Both the position numbers and the translations under genes were made by a program. A stretch of DNA of 64,000 nt from Lotus japonicus (taxonomy: Eukaryota; Streptophyta; Magnoliopsida; Fabales; Fabaceae), in the NCBI RefSeq assembly GCF_012489685.1, contig NC_080042.1:79923093-79987092 (forward strand), given 5' to 3'. This document shows, in pieces, positions 30,060 to 44,405 of the stretch (the stretch's first letter is position 1; each line of letters starts with the position of its first letter). Below the pieces are notes generated by a model, which searched no databases, was not told the origin of the DNA, and saw only the letters and a list, made by a program, of their open reading frames with translations.

Positions 30060-31990
30060 GCCGAACTTAAAAAGCACTTACATTTACTTCACCGCAAAGG
30101 GTCTAGCGGAGGTTCAAACTTGTGACCTTCGAGTTAATTAAATTCATATACTTTTAAAATTGGAAGTTAATTTCTAGGATATATTATGAATTTGAAAGTA
30201 AGACATTTTGAAAATTCTTTTTAAAAAATTAGAAAATTAGTTGAAGTTTAAACAAACAATAATGTGTATTGTAGGATGTGAGATTATAGTTTTTTTAAAG
30301 TAAAACTACGTACTATTTAGAGCAGACTTTTTTTTTTTTTTTTTGCTAAGTTGCTCTTTCTTTTTTTTGTCATGTTTGGCTTGAAGAGTACCTCCGGGTT
30401 TGGAGAGTATTCTTGCTAATGATGTAGCTCTATTTCTGCTTAATAATATGAGCATCTTTATTAAAAAAAATATATACTATTTAGAATTAATTATGTCCAA
30501 AAGATCTTCTTCAATTAAACGAGTAGGACAGTAGGAGACTAGGAGTATCCTCAATCCAGGTATAACTAGGAAATTTAAATGCTAATTTCACCAATAAACC
30601 AGTCACCAGTGCTATTACAAAAACAATAAAGTAAAAGTATCAAACAAGATAATAAAACATGGAAAATTTCTTGTACACCGCATGTATCTTTCATTATAGA
30701 TAACCTTGTTTGATTTGAGAACATCCATATCACAATGAAATCAATCCTCCGGCGATAAGTCTTTTTCATTCATAAAAATCATACACAAAATTTTAATTAA
30801 TTAAAAAGGATCATACATATATATATCATATTAATCAACCATCCATTGGTAAAGCACATTGTAAATTCAATAAATATTAGCGAACCAATTCCACCCTCGA
30901 GGTTGGCTCACCAAGTAGGACATAACAAAACTCCATTTTTTGTCTATTTTTTTAAAGTGTCCATGATTATTTCAATGGTAGGCCTTAATTGACTTATTTT
31001 TTCTCATTGGCACAACATTTATGACTTACAAGAACTCCGTATCTATTTTTTATGAAAAGAAGTTTGGATCAGTTCGTTCTAATCACAATTACGGATCAGG
31101 ACATTTATCAACAATTATAAGTCCTTTATATAAATACTTATAAATCATTCTTTAATACAACCCACACATCAATATCGAGAGTTGAATACCCAACTTTCTC
31201 AAGAAAAATGATTTATATTTTCTTTTTTACCCATTCTGATTTTTAACTCATTAGTATAATTAATTTAAATTATATAAGACTTGCTTATAAAAATATTATG
31301 TAAGACTTGTTAATTTAAATGAGTCTCACTCCAATAAGTCTTTTTTTTTTTGAAATGTCATATTTTAAATTTAATGAAACTCACATAAATTTAATTTAAA
31401 CATTGTATTAAAATGAATGTGTTTTGTCTTATGTCTCAAAAAAGAATGTATTTCGAAACAATATTACTAATAACCTTGATTTTAAAGAAAACTATTTTTT
31501 TACACTATAATTCAATCCCACACCCTACGTGAGAATGAGAACTAGAAATTCAGAAATTGACAAACCAAACATGCCGTTTTAAACAAAAAGAAGACAATTG
31601 CGTGATAAATAAATCCCTCACTCATTTTTTCTTGCCTTTTTGTGTCTGGCTGTATGCAGTCCAGAGTACAAATCAATAGGCCCCAACCAATACCTACCTC
31701 GTCACGTTATTGGCATTAATAGCTACCAAATTTCTTAATTTGATGATTATCTTATCATATCCAATAATGTTATCTTCACAACTCTCTTTGATGTAGAGAG
31801 AGGTGGAATGAAGAGAGAGATATGAAGAAAATAAAAAGTAAGAGAGATAAAATATTAAATGTGATAGATGATAAAAGGAGAGAAATAAAAATAAAAAGAG
31901 GTGGAAATAAAGTGTTTCAAAAATGAGGTATGTATATATCATTATGAAGTGAATCTAGCTGTGCCATAGTAGTACTCTCCCCGGACCATA
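30060..31990. other. Intergenic region with a possible LINE 3' tail
   Basis: Around 30330-30475 a T-rich stretch leads to ttgctaatgatgtagctctat and ends cttaataatatgagcatctttattaaaaaaaa, the style of a plant LINE 3' end with a poly(A) tail. The rest is AT-rich and includes the promoter of the MATE gene. Nothing else was recognised. Confidence 0.3.
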
Positions 31991-31993
31991 TTC

Positions 31994-34900
31994 ATGGAGG
32001 ACTTCAACATCAACTCCACGCAGCCACTTCTGACAACCATACCAATACAACATGAATCCAATGATCAAAATCAAATCCTCCTTCCCACCACCACCGCCAC
32101 CGGAGCAATTTTCACCACCAAGACCCCTGACATCCCTCTCATCACCAGCCCTGGAGAATTCTCCACGCAGTTCATCACCGAATCCAAGAAGCTCTTCTAC
32201 CTCGCCCTCCCCGCCATCTTCTCCTTCGTCTCCAAGTACTCCCTTGGCGCCTTCACTCAAATCTTCGCTGGCCACCTCGGCACCATCGAACTCGCCGCCG
32301 TCTCCGTCGAAAACTCCATCGTCGCCGGCTTCTCCTTCGGCATCATGGTAACTAATATCTAACTGAAAATCCTCCATCATGAGTTATGAATTTCAAATGA
32401 TTTGAGTTTATGATATTTTGAGCAGTTGGGAATGGGAAGCGCGCTTGAAACGCTTTGTGGACAAGCGGTGGGAGCAGGGAAGATTGACATGCTTGGTGTA
32501 TACATGCAAAGATCATGGGTGATACTCATGGGCATGGCTTTCCCTCTGTGCTTGTTATACATCTTCGCGGGCCCTATACTAAAATCGATAGGGCAAACCG
32601 CGGAGATTTCTGAGGCTGCAGGAACATTCGCCATCTGGATGATCCCGCAGTTGTTTGCTTACGCGATCAATTTCCCGACGGCGAAGTTTCTGCAGGCTCA
32701 GAGCAAGGTGATTGTGATTGCTGTAATATCGGGTATAGCCATGGTACTGCACCCGGTGTTCTGCTGGCTGCTGATGGTGAAGCTCCAGTGGGGGTTGGTG
32801 GGTGCGGCGGTGGTGCTGAACGGGACGTGGTGGTTCATTGTGGTGGCGCAGTTGGTGTACATTTTTAGTGGGAGGTGTGGGCCAGCGTGGAGTGGGTTTT
32901 CTTGGGGAGCGTTTCAGAATCTGTGGGGATTTTTCCGCCTCTCTCTTGCTTCAGCTGTGATGCTCTGGTAAGTCGCATGATCCGGATCGAAATCATGTGC
33001 AATTTTATTATAAGTTTAATAAAATAGTATTAACCTAAGTTAACAAATTAATCATAAATTTATATTTTGTCTCATGTAATGTTTATCTTGTATGTGAGCA
33101 GCTTGGAAACATGGTACTTTATGGTGCTGATTTTGTTTGCTGGATATCTCAAGAATGCAGAAGTGTCGGTAGATGCCTTCTCTATCTGGTATGTAAAAAC
33201 GAAGATAGTGTGAATGTGTGATATAATGCTTCTAATTAAGTTCTAAGTTCTAACGATTAGTATAAATTAATAGAAATGATTTATTTATTCAAGTGTCAAA
33301 AGTCTCAGTAACTATATGTATTTTAGTGCAACTTTAATAGAAATGATTTATTTATTCAGCCAATAACATTAAACTATTCCACATGTTTGTCGCTAGTATT
33401 TATTAATATTGAGGGGTGTCAATGTCACCCTACTTATAGAACCAAAAATTGGGTGTGTAAAATCAGTTGTTTATTTATAGTTTTTTTTTAATAATAATTT
33501 GCTTTAGTACAACTTTTATATATATATTCACACTCATCTTATCTTATTTTACTGCTTTCTTCTCTTCTCATTACACCACTCGTTATATTTTCATTTATCT
33601 CATTTTCCTCCTTAAACTCTCTCTAAAGATGAAGATGAAGGTAACATTAGTGTCAACAAAACATTTTTTATTTTATTATTGTCTTAATTTGACTGAAATT
33701 GAGTTGAAAAATATATATAACTTCATACTACATCGAAATTTTTACACTAAATTTACTTTTAGGATATCACATAAATCTATATTAAATTTACTTTTAGGAT
33801 AATTTTTTTGTATGTTACTCTATTTCAACCTTAATTTACCAACAAGTTCCCTTAATATTTTTCAAATGCTCATTAATTAAGTAGTCTAGGAGGAAGTGGA
33901 ACACTTTTTGCACACCTGTTTTTACTATTTATACACTCATTTATTTTGAACTTATCTTATAATATAAATAAAATTACACAAAAAGTTTTGAGCTTATAAT
34001 TTCTACATATTTGTCGAATAATATTATAAATAAGCGTTCATATTAATAAACACTTAATTAAGTTATTTGCACAATTACACAAATGCACCCAAAGAGCCTG
34101 ACTGTATTTTTATTTTGTAATCTGCAGCATGAATATATTGGGCTGGACCATCATGGTGTCCTTCGGGATGAACGTGGCTGTAAGGTTTGCTTCTTCACAG
34201 CACAAAGTACTTAATTCAAATTTAAACATATCTATTAAGATTATGATATCACATAAACGAAAAATTATAATGTAATCAATAAGAAATAGGTGGTTAATTT
34301 TTCCAAATGTTCAATGAAATTTGACAGTGTGAGAGTGTCGAATGAACTAGGGGCATTTCACCCAAGAACAGCAAGATTTTCTCTGGTGGTTGCAGTGGTT
34401 ACTTCGATTTTGATCGGACTCTTACTCGCTCTTGTTTTGATCATATTGCGTGACGCCTATCCTTCTCTGTTTTCAAATGACACAGAAGTAAAAGACCTAG
34501 TCAAGGATCTCACACCTTTGTTGGCCTTTTGTGTTGTCATTAATAATGTTCAACCTGTTCTTTCAGGTAATAGACATAGATTCATTCTCTTCTCAACACA
34601 AATTCTTTAATTTCAGTTTGTTTAGTTATCTTGACTAGAGATATAGTCAAATAAGTGGCTATGAATGGTAAATCAATCCATATATGGACAAACGCAAATG
34701 TTTATTCATACAAATTTCACCTTCCAAATGTTTATTCTAATACAACTAATTGTCTTGTTAATGCAATAATGCATGTATGGTATTTTATTTTTTGAGCAGG
34801 GGTAGCTATTGGGGCAGGATGGCAGGCTGTTGTTGCCTATGTGAACATTGCATGCTACTATCTTTTTGGAATTCCAGTGGGTCTTGTATTGGGTTACAAG

Positions 34901-35336
34901 GTTAACTTGGGAGTCAAGGTAAGTCATTGTCCTTCGTTACATTTGATTTAGAATTAATGAGGAAGCACATGTCGATATATATTTTTGTTTTTCAAGGATT
35001 ATTATGATATTTTATAATATTTTTTTAATGAAGAGGACCTCCACTATTTTTAAATTTCAGGGAATCTGGTGTGGAATGATGGCCGGGACAATACTGCAGA
35101 CATTTGTTCTTTTCGTGATGGTTTACAAAACTAACTGGAACAAAGAGGTAAGATATTATTCAACATCCTTTAACTACATAGACAAGTTCAATTCAATGTT
35201 GCTTTTGAGTTTTGAGCAGTGTGATGACTCAATGTTGACATAATCACAGGCTTCCCTTGCTGAAGATAGGATAAAGAGTTGGGGTGGACACCAAGAAGCG
35301 ACTGTCAGCAGCATAGAAAATGCAGAAGAAACATGA
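31994..35336 (+). CDS. MATE-family efflux transporter (DETOXIFICATION type); 8 exons
   Basis: Joined exons 31994-32347, 32426-32967, 33102-33188, 34128-34184, 34328-34566, 34800-34918, 35061-35147 and 35250-35336 give 523 residues in frame, normal for plant MATE carriers. MATE proteins export organic cations, flavonoids or organic acids in exchange for H+ or Na+, at the vacuolar or plasma membrane. A hydrophilic N-terminus of about 55 residues precedes about twelve hydrophobic segments. Typical blocks are visible: GSALETLCGQAVGAG, FPTAKFLQAQSKV, ETWYFMVLILFAGYL and VRVSNELGAFHP. It resembles the DTX29-35/TT12-like clade, and a MATE gene (At1g23300) sits between RPL27a and GGT1 in Arabidopsis. 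The substrate cannot be told from sequence. Intron 3 (33189-34127) is the longest and contains short direct repeats. Confidence 0.92.
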
Positions 35337-37649
35337 AATTACACTAGAAGAATTTGGGCCATATGATAAGCAAACTTCATATTCTTGGTGAATTTTTGTC
35401 GATTAAATTTGATTTAGAACTAGCAAGTATGTCCGCATTTCACAAGCTAGCATTTTAAAATATGAACCAGCTATTGAACAATCCATTGATGAGTTTCAAA
35501 ATCCCTTCTTCAAATGTGACATGATCCCGACATCTTGATCATTGATTATAGTGCTACACCCATATTATTTATCGATTCATATTCAACTGTTAACAATAAG
35601 TTTGTCACTCACTCTATCTAATAAGTCAAATATGTAAGTCAAAGTGTAGGCATAGTCCAATTAATCCCTTCCTTGCAATTACAAATATTGGTGTCGTTAT
35701 TATTTTTTCTACTCTTTCAACGTCATTTTTCGTGGAATCAACATTTTGTTGGCTCTAAGTTCCAAAAAAAAACATTTTGTTGGCTCTCACAAACAGGGGA
35801 GAAAACTATGCTTTGAGTATTCTAAATTTCTAATGATTCCTCTAATACCAACAAAAATTGCATAATTATTTTGCAGAAGTAATTGAATATCATCCAAAAT
35901 TTCTGACTGATTTGTATAAAGGACAATGTGCTTAAGGACACCATTGATATCCGGAAACCACAAGTCCACAACTACTAGCGGATCTTCCAACCATCTCCGT
36001 AGTAGGCATTCTCTAATCATAATTGTCTTTGATGTTTGTTAATCAGACCTCTCACTATTTCTGTTGGTATACACTGAGAAATAACCAGTCATAATTTAGA
36101 TGATAATTTTTATAATGACGGATGGCTAACTATGACCGAGAAACCAAAACCCACCATATTTGATGAATAATGATGATGGATTATGGTAGGATACCAGCCA
36201 TGGCGGATAGCCAAAATCCTGCCATGAGATTCCAACAGGGCAATAACACTAAGTTAAACCTAAATGAATTTCAACCAATAAAAGTTCCCATGAGTGTGAA
36301 AATGAGTGTTAACAGCACTCCTCATATAGAAACATTAGTGTCAAACTTGAAACTATTGTCATTTGAGGAGGTCTAACAAACAGACCAGACAATGGGACTG
36401 CAATTCAACAGACCAGACACAGGGCAGAGGGTCTATAAGAGAGCAAGCAGCCCCAAGAAAGGTGCAATCATGAAATCATGAATTCAACACCAACTTGAGC
36501 ACACAATAGGCAGCTGGCAGTATGATTGGTTTCACGGTAAACATTCCTTGCATTTTATGCAAATCATGCTAGGATTAGGACTTACAACAACTCAAATCTC
36601 AAATGGAAGAGGTGGAACAGAGAACAAATTGAATGGGTGGGGGGCACAGAACTGAACGCAAAACACAAACACGACACAATAAAAGATAATTCCAAATCAC
36701 TGTACCTAGAGAGGAAACACAAATTCTTTTCACTGTTTTGGAGATTACTAGTTTGAAGGAGGCCGTGTCATCAAGGGGCTTCTCAAAGAAGTTGTGGTGC
36801 TGAACCACAGGTTGAGTCCGATCACCAAAGTATGTCCATTTCTAGTCTGATCTAGTGCTTGGTTACATATTTCTCAGCTAACATTCATTCTTAAATCATA
36901 GCAAGCTTATAATAACTGGTGCAGAGATGACATGTTTGTTTGCACTTGTTAAATGCTAAAGAACCATAAAAGCATATTCCTAGACGACCTCAAACAGGAC
37001 TACACAGAAACCTTTCCCCTGCATAAAGTAACATACATACCAACTACAAGCACTACGGTGTCTTACGGGCACAATGACATGAGAAGATATCAAGATGCAG
37101 GGACCTTAAACAACAGAAGAACAAAATACACGGCGAAAACTGAAATTTTGAATCAGCAGACTGAAAATCCACATTTGAAATCAGACTAGAAATGCTATCA
37201 GGTAATAAGAATCCTCTAGATGTACAACTGTAAAGCAGCTCAATCCAACCTATGGCTATAAAATTCTAATCAAATTCATAGCTTTACCAAACCAATCCTG
37301 TCAAGTGGTCATGTAAAACACACTATTGCACAAGCAAAAACCGAAAGGCTCGCAAAACTTCAGCATCAAATCCATCAATAGTCAATATCATTTACCCAGG
37401 CCCATGCAAACTATAATCCGCATTAAAACAGAAACTAAGCATCCAATAATTCCATTTGACATGATAAACTATAACAATTGAACATTGAGGCAACAAAAAC
37501 ATGTAACTCAAAATCAGTTTCATAAACCAACAATACTGAAAAGCATAACATCAATATCCCTTAAGATTATAAAATGTTAACAAAACAAAACCAACAATAT
37601 CTGATGTATGCAAACAACCGCAAAATGGATAAACAAACAAAATTTAAAA
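35337..37649. other. Intergenic region between the MATE and RPL27a genes
   Basis: A short direct repeat of aacattttgttggctct lies near 35738 and 35770. The bases just before 37650 are the 3' UTR of the minus-strand ribosomal protein gene. No other gene or clear element was recognised. Confidence 0.4.
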
Positions 37650-38090
37650 CTAAGCTGTAAGAACAACAGCACCACCAGCTTCCTTGATCTTCTTCTCAGC
37701 GATCTTGGAGACAAGCTTGGCCTTAACAACAAGGGGCTGGTTGGAAGGCAACACACCCTTGCCAAGCACCTTAAAGTATCCATACTGGGTAACATCAACC
37801 ACAGGTGCAGCGTCCTTGGAGGCCTTGTCCTTCACATCCTGAGGGAGAAGAGACCAGAGCTTCTCGATGTTGACAATGGGGCAGTGAAACTGGTTGCGGA
37901 GCTTGTGGAAGTAACGCATACCCACTTTCCCGAAGTAACCAGGATGGTACTTGTCGAACAAGATGCGGTGGTGGTGCATGCCACCGGCGTTACCGCGACC
38001 TCCAGGATGCTTCCTGTGCTTTCCGATACGGCCGTGACCGGCGCTCACGTGGCCGCGCTTCTTCCTGTTCTTCTTGAAACGGGTCGTCAT
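37650..38090 (-). CDS. RPL27A: 60S ribosomal protein L27a (uL15), intronless
   Basis: A 146-residue uninterrupted ORF, the full length of plant L27a. It opens [20 protein letters not shown], basic and Gly/His-rich. It continues with [34 protein letters not shown] and a C-terminal [20 protein letters not shown]. uL15 is a core component of the large cytosolic ribosomal subunit near the exit-tunnel and central-protuberance side. The coding part has no intron. The promoter region on the minus strand contains telo-boxes and site II motifs typical of plant ribosomal protein genes. In Arabidopsis the RPL27aC and ABCB26 genes are also adjacent. Confidence 0.97.
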   Translation of the reverse strand: MTTRFKKNRKKRGHVSAGHGRIGKHRKHPGGRGNAGGMHHHRILFDKYHPGYFGKVGMRYFHKLRNQFHCPIVNIEKLWSLLPQDVKDKASKDAAPVVDVTQYGYFKVLGKGVLPSNQPLVVKAKLVSKIAEKKIKEAGGAVVLTA

Positions 38091-38140
38091 CTCTACCTGC
38101 TTTGCTGCTCCTCCCTCTGGTTTCGGCCGCAGAACAAGAA

Positions 38141-38341
38141 TTAGGGTTTGGTGTGGTGTGATTTATTTATGCTTGACATGGGTTACTGTTTTGCCCCTAG
38201 GGTTTGTGGGGTTTGTTGAAATGGAGGCGGGGTATTTATGGGAAAGCAAATTACGTGGGCCAGCCATGAAATTGGTTTTGGAGCTGGGCTTTTTAGAGAC
38301 TAAAGGCTAATGGGTTTCTTATGGACAGTGATAGTTGGGCC
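38141..38341 (-). promoter_or_regulatory. Telo-box plus site II promoter of RPL27a
   Basis: On the minus strand AAACCCTAA lies at 38141-38149 and AAACCCTAG at 38197-38205 (telo-boxes). Three TGGGCY sequences (read on the plus strand) lie at 38256-38261, 38285-38290 and 38336-38341; these are site II elements bound by TCP factors. A TATA-like gcataaataaatc lies at about 38160-38172. The telo-box and site II combination is established for co-ordinated expression of Arabidopsis ribosomal protein genes in dividing cells. Confidence 0.7.
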
Positions 38342-39970
38342 TAACAATAAGGTTAGTCTTACATAGAAAAGACTGATATTCACACAAAAATATTAAAAAT
38401 AAAAGACAAGCTAATATGAAATGCACCATTTGGATATCTAATCTGATGTCCTGAGCTATCAAAAAAAAAAAAATACCATTCTGATTCTGTGTGATGAATT
38501 ATTCAAAAGCTATTACTTTTTGTATTTTACACATGTGTTTAATGCGTACACAAATCAATTACAGAATTAGACAAAATAAATAAGTAGACCAAAACGTGAA
38601 CCACAGCCACATTATCACATGTGTGTTCTTCTTAAATTGAGAGGAATTATTATCTCTGCTTCAAGTGAGGTGGGGCACGAAAGTTACTTAGGCACATAAT
38701 GTGGAGCGACAGTGTGAACTCATGAGGATGATATATTTGTAAAAAACACTTCAATTGAGTTATAAAATGATAAAATATGTATTTATAGTGTTTCTATTTA
38801 GATATGAGTGACAATGAAAATATTTAACCTTGATTTAGTCATTATAAGTTGTTTGTGAGATGATAATTTTATTTGAGCAATCTTTGAATCATAAACTCTA
38901 TCAACTATGTCTTTGCTCAGTTGATTGATTAGACGAGTTAAGAGTTTATTTTAGTCGTCATGATCCATTGACACAATGCTTACTTCGTTGTGAATCATCT
39001 AGATTGACTATGACAATGATAGACCTAATTGGATCTGATCAAATTTATTTAAATGAACCCGATCTAGTTTTGTTTGAGACTCGAGTTGATGAAGTTAGAA
39101 CACATGGAAAGCGAACTATTGATTGATAAACATGAAAACTTAAAACCCATATTCTCTTCATGTGCAGTGACAACAAGTCAACAACAAAGTATCTCTCATC
39201 ATATCTCCTAGCTACACAAAAACTTCCATGAGGGGTAAGGCACCAACACCACATCTCCCATAGCAATTGGCGCAATGAATCTCGACCAGTAGCAACCTCA
39301 TGAATCTCAACTAGTTACAACTTGAGGAGACAAAACGCGATTCACAACAGAAGAATAAGGCACAAGAAGAAAACAAAACCTGATGAATCTCGACAAACTT
39401 TTTTCCCTCTGTAAAAAATGAATCGCCAAAACCTACAGAATATTGAAAATCACAATAAAAGGAAAACCGACTACCCAAACCAACCCAATAAGTATCAAAT
39501 TGGTTCAATTTGGGTATGGTGCTAAAACATTGAACAATTCAATTTACCCTGTAACTCAAACTCATTCGATTGGTTTGAACTTGACAACACCTCAAGCTCA
39601 CTTTGGCCAAATACATCCCTATGATATAATCCAACTTGTTTTCATGATTCCAAAATCATATAAGATTAAAATAAAACAAGAAAGCACTCAAGAAGGAAAA
39701 AACCAGACTTGTGGATCCAAATTCCAAAACAAAAGGACCAAATCTAGAAAAAACAAAACTAGTTACCAAGACGCTATCGTTTGGTTGCATGTGTTTTGTG
39801 GTAGCAAACCAAGCAAATTCAGCTTCCAACCTTAACCGCAAGCAACCGTCCCAGTTCATCTCCCTCGTCCTCTGTCTCACAACACAACGCATGGACCACA
39901 TCGCACTCTTCCTCTGAACCTCGCAGCTTCATCCAAAACCCATCTCCATCTTCCAATCATCTTCCCCATC
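38342..39970. other. Intergenic region between divergent RPL27a and ABCB26-like genes
   Basis: AT-rich up to about 39800, then more CT-rich in what is probably the 5' leader of the ABC transporter. No other gene was recognised. Confidence 0.4.
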
Positions 39971-42900
39971 ATGCCTCTTCTACTCGCAGGCACACAGCTT
40001 CGCTTACTCCCTCACCACACAAACAAACATCTAATCACAGCCTCACACAACCGCTTCCACTTCGCCGCCACGCGAATTTCCCTCTCCACTCCTGGTTTCC
40101 CTTCCCGGCGCATAGTCTTAGTCCCTCCGGCGAAGTCAGCGTCCATCAATGGTGTCTCCGTTCATGACGATCGAGAAGCTTCAAACGAAGAAGTAAATGC
40201 TGCTGATGAGTTTCTGAACAGAATTCGGAAATGGGTCGGCTTCATTCCGTCGATTCTCCCCGGTGGAAGGTGGTGGGAGTTCTCCGACGACGTGCAGGTT
40301 CTCGCGCTGGCTCAGCCGGTGACTGTGTGGCGCGCTCTCGCCAAAATGTGGGACCTCGTTGCTCGAGATAGATGGGTCATTTTCTCTGCATTTTCTGCTC
40401 TGATTCTCGCTGCAGTGAGTGCCCTTTGATTCCATTTTCTCTGTGTTTTGTGGTGCTTGTTTTTGAGATGAGATTGAATTTTTGTTATGTGGGTTTCAGG
40501 TTTCGGAGATTTCTATTCCGCATTTCTTGACAGCTTCAATCTTCTCAGCACAGGGTGCGGATATTGCAGTGTTTCATAGGAATGTGAAGCTGTTGGTTGT
40601 GTTGTGCGTAACTTCGGGAATATGCAGGTCAAAATCTTGTATGGTCGAATCTCCCTTCTTCATGTCGACACTGATATGATTCTAAGTTTCATGTTCTTAA
40701 CTGTTATTTTACCAAAAGGGTGTTATTCTCTTTTCATTCATGTGTGTGTGTGTTTTTGTGTGTCTTCTATTAGAGTATGAGAATTGGGAAAATGGAATAT
40801 TTAGCTTCTTTGATACTGATCAGGGAATATATGCAAGTGTCTCAGTCTCAGACTCTCAGTACATAGCAGCTGTCATCAACTGAGTTAACTTCAAGAAATA
40901 GAGAATTGACATTTGTAACTGACTAAGTAACAGTATTTACAACCAACCAACCAACCAAGTGAATACAAGTCTAACACTCCCCCTCAAGAGTTCATCGTGG
41001 ACAATGAACTCTGAAATAGCGAAATAGGCGCCTAAATGCAACTCAGCTAGTTGATGATGAGAATCAACATGAATAAGGCATATAACACCAGCATTCAACT
41101 TCTCACATACAAAGTGATATCAACTTCGACGTGCTTTGAATGATCATAAAAGGTTGGGTTTCTGGCAATATAATCGGCAGCCTTGTTATCACAATAAATT
41201 AAGGCTGGTTTGGGAGGAAAACCGAAGCCTGTTATGTTGGATTGTCAGTAAATTTGATAGCCATGTTAGCTCACTTGCAACAGCTGCTAATGATTTGACC
41301 TCAGCTCCCATGGATTATCCACTAACTGTATTTTGAGATGACTGAAATACTGAATGGTTGAAAAACACACAGTAGCCACTGGTAAAGCACCTGTTATCAG
41401 TGCAAGATGCCCAATCTGGATCTGCATGGGCTTGCAGATGAAGTTCAGATGCCTCTGAAAACGAAACACAAGTGGTGTTCTGGGACTGGACACTGTTTGA
41501 CTCAACTTATGCGTTGCCATGTTATATCAGGCCTGGAAATAGTTAAGTACAACAATCTTCCAATAAGTCTCCTGTAGACAGAGCTATCAGTCAAAGGATC
41601 CCCGCCAAATCTTTGAGTTTAAATTGAGACTTTAAGTACGTTTTTTAGCAGTAGTGCTAGATGGACGGGAACCAGCTATTATGATATCGTCAATATAAAC
41701 AAGGATTGTCGTGTTTAGATTGCTGTTTGCCACCCTGCAGTTAAGAAACATCAAATTTGGCAAAACATAGCCTAGAAACCCGTTTGAGACCATAAATTCA
41801 TTTGTGTAGCTCACAGAATAGTCTCTCCCCTTAATTTGAGACCGTAGTTTGATTAGATAACCTTTTGGTAAATCCATATAGGTCTCCTAACAAAGATCTC
41901 CGTTCAAAATCTCATTGTTAATATCCATATTGAGACTGTAGTAATGACACAAAATTCTTTTCGATATATGATTATTTTAGTAGAGCTTCATTTGAATCTT
42001 TTTGTCTTATACGTGGGATGTGAGCATTCCTATTCTAACAATGCATTTTCCTGTGCTTCAGTGGGATACGAGGTTGCTGTTTTGGCATTGCAAACATGAT
42101 TCTGGTGAGTTTCTCCGCCTGATATTTGTGCATGTTATAACATAACCATAATGAAATGAGAAATGTAACTATCAAACTAAGGCCGCTGTACTTGAACAAT
42201 GGCCATTCTGATGAATTGACTTTGGTTTTATTCAACTCCATTGTGCAAATAATATTTCTAACTTCGAAAGGTATGTGCAGGTTAAGAGAATGAGAGAAAC
42301 ATTATACTCTTCCCTTCTACTTCAGGTTTGGCTGTACTTAATTATTGATCTCCCTTGCTGCATTTATTTATTTTCTTCTTTTGGTGGTATGTTTAAACTC
42401 ATTTGGCAGTGTCCTTATTGTAGGATATATCATTTTTTGACAATGAAACAGTAGGTGATTTAACAAGTAGGCTTGGGGCGGATTGTCAACAAGTGTCAAG
42501 GGTGATTGGAAATGATCTTAACTTGATATTGCGCAATATTCTTCAGGTTGATTTATTTATATAATATAATGCTAAAAAGAAGTCATCCCACATTATGATG
42601 GCTTTAATTTGGGGTTCTTCATCTTGTCAGGGGGGAGGTTCATTAATCTACTTGTTGGTTTTGTCCTGGCCACTTGGTTTATGCACATTGGGCATATGCT
42701 CTGTGTTAGCAGCAGTTATGTTACGTTATGGAAGGTAATCTCTTGGTTGTTTTTCTTGAAATTATTCCTTTTAGAACTTCATATTGAATTTCTAGTGGCT
42801 TACAGATGACTGGTACAAATTAAATGACCACTGCTAGAAACAGCATGTCTAAAGATGCATATATCCAGAATGTGCATCAGTGCTAATCATATTGACTTGT

Positions 42901-44363
42901 TCTTAATTAAATCATGTAGTCTAACTAATTCTCATCTCTAGAAAAGATGTCAATCTTTAAAATCCGAAAAATTCTCTCCAATACAGTGTGCTGTTTTTGA
43001 GATATTCATATATTGCCTTCTGAAAAGGAAAAGTTGACAGGTTTAATTCCGTTCCTGGCTTCAATGATTCAATCTCTTTCCTTTGTATGTCTCCTTTATC
43101 TCTCTGGTCTTACTATGGTTATATATTCCTTCACAGATACCAGAAAAAGGCAGCAAGGTTGATCCAAGAAGTCACTGCTTCTGCTAATGATGTAGAGAAA
43201 GATGCTTTATACTGTAATCTGTTTTATATTTTCCCATGTCATTGTGATAACGACATTCTCAATATTATATCGTAGGTAGCTCAAGAGACATACTCTCTTA
43301 TGAGAACTGTACGAGTTTATGGAACAGAAGAAAAAGAACTTGGAAGGTGATAATGCTTTTCCACTTATAAGATATTAATTATTTATTTCTTCTCCTTGTT
43401 TTGCTGTTTCCACATATATCTTTTCCATCTCTATCTACAGGTACAAAGGGTGGCTGGAGAAATTAGCTGACATAAGCTTGCGACAAAGTGCTGCATATGG
43501 ATTTTGGAATTTTAGTTTCAACACTCTTTATCATTCAACTCAGGTATAGCTAAAGGTTTCTAAAATCATGTATTATTTTATTTATTTAATTTCCCCTTTT
43601 TTCCTTTAAACCTGTAATCTTTATGTTGGAAGAAAGTTTGCTAGAACTAATTATCAAAGTTCAGTTAAGCCCTTGAATTTGACTTCTGCTATTATTGAAA
43701 CAATCAATCATACAGATTATCGCTGTGCTATTTGGAGGAATGTCAATTCTTGCGGGTCATATTACAGCAGAGAAACTTACGAAGTTTATACTATACAGTG
43801 AATGGTTAATTTATTCAACCTGGTGGGTGGGGGACAATGTATCCTCTTTGATGCAATCAGTTGGAGCTAGTGAAAAAGTATTCAATTTAATGGATCTCTC
43901 ACCTAGCAGCCAATTCACGGCAAGAGGCAAGCATTTTTATGAGCCATGTTCAACTATTTGATATGACAAACAACAGTGTAATTGATTTAGTCCTTTTCAT
44001 GCTTAATTTGTTTTTAGTAATTTACCCACCTTTACGAAGACTGCATGTCCCCTGCATGTTCAACTATCATTCTACTAGCATGAATATTTTCCCATGTTAA
44101 GAATTATGTGAGCTAAATTATAATTTTCTTCAAATATAATGAGCTATGCATTAGCTGAACTGTGTGGTTTACTTGTGAGGGATGCTTATGCACTGGCACT
44201 AATTGTTTTAGAACTGAACACACTTACTATGATACTTGTCACTATGGTGGTCATAGCATAAGCAATATATAGGCTTTTCTTTAAAAGAAAAAAATCACAA
44301 GCAACACCCTCACTAAACAGATTGGGTTGTCAGAGAAAACTGACTCCTGCACTGTGCAGCTCT

Positions 44364-44405
<42 letters not shown>

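Noticed and set aside
32052..32351. Pro/Ser-rich open frame overlapping MATE exon 1
   Set aside because: It is an out-of-frame shadow of the MATE N-terminus. Low complexity arises from the C-rich coding strand.
33269..33358. Direct repeat of agaaatgatttatttattca in MATE intron 3 considered as a transposon target duplication
   Set aside because: The 40-odd bases between the copies show no element termini. It looks like a local tandem duplication.
37608..38144. 178-codon plus-strand open frame across RPL27a
   Set aside because: It is the antisense of a highly conserved ribosomal protein gene, with no homology of its own.
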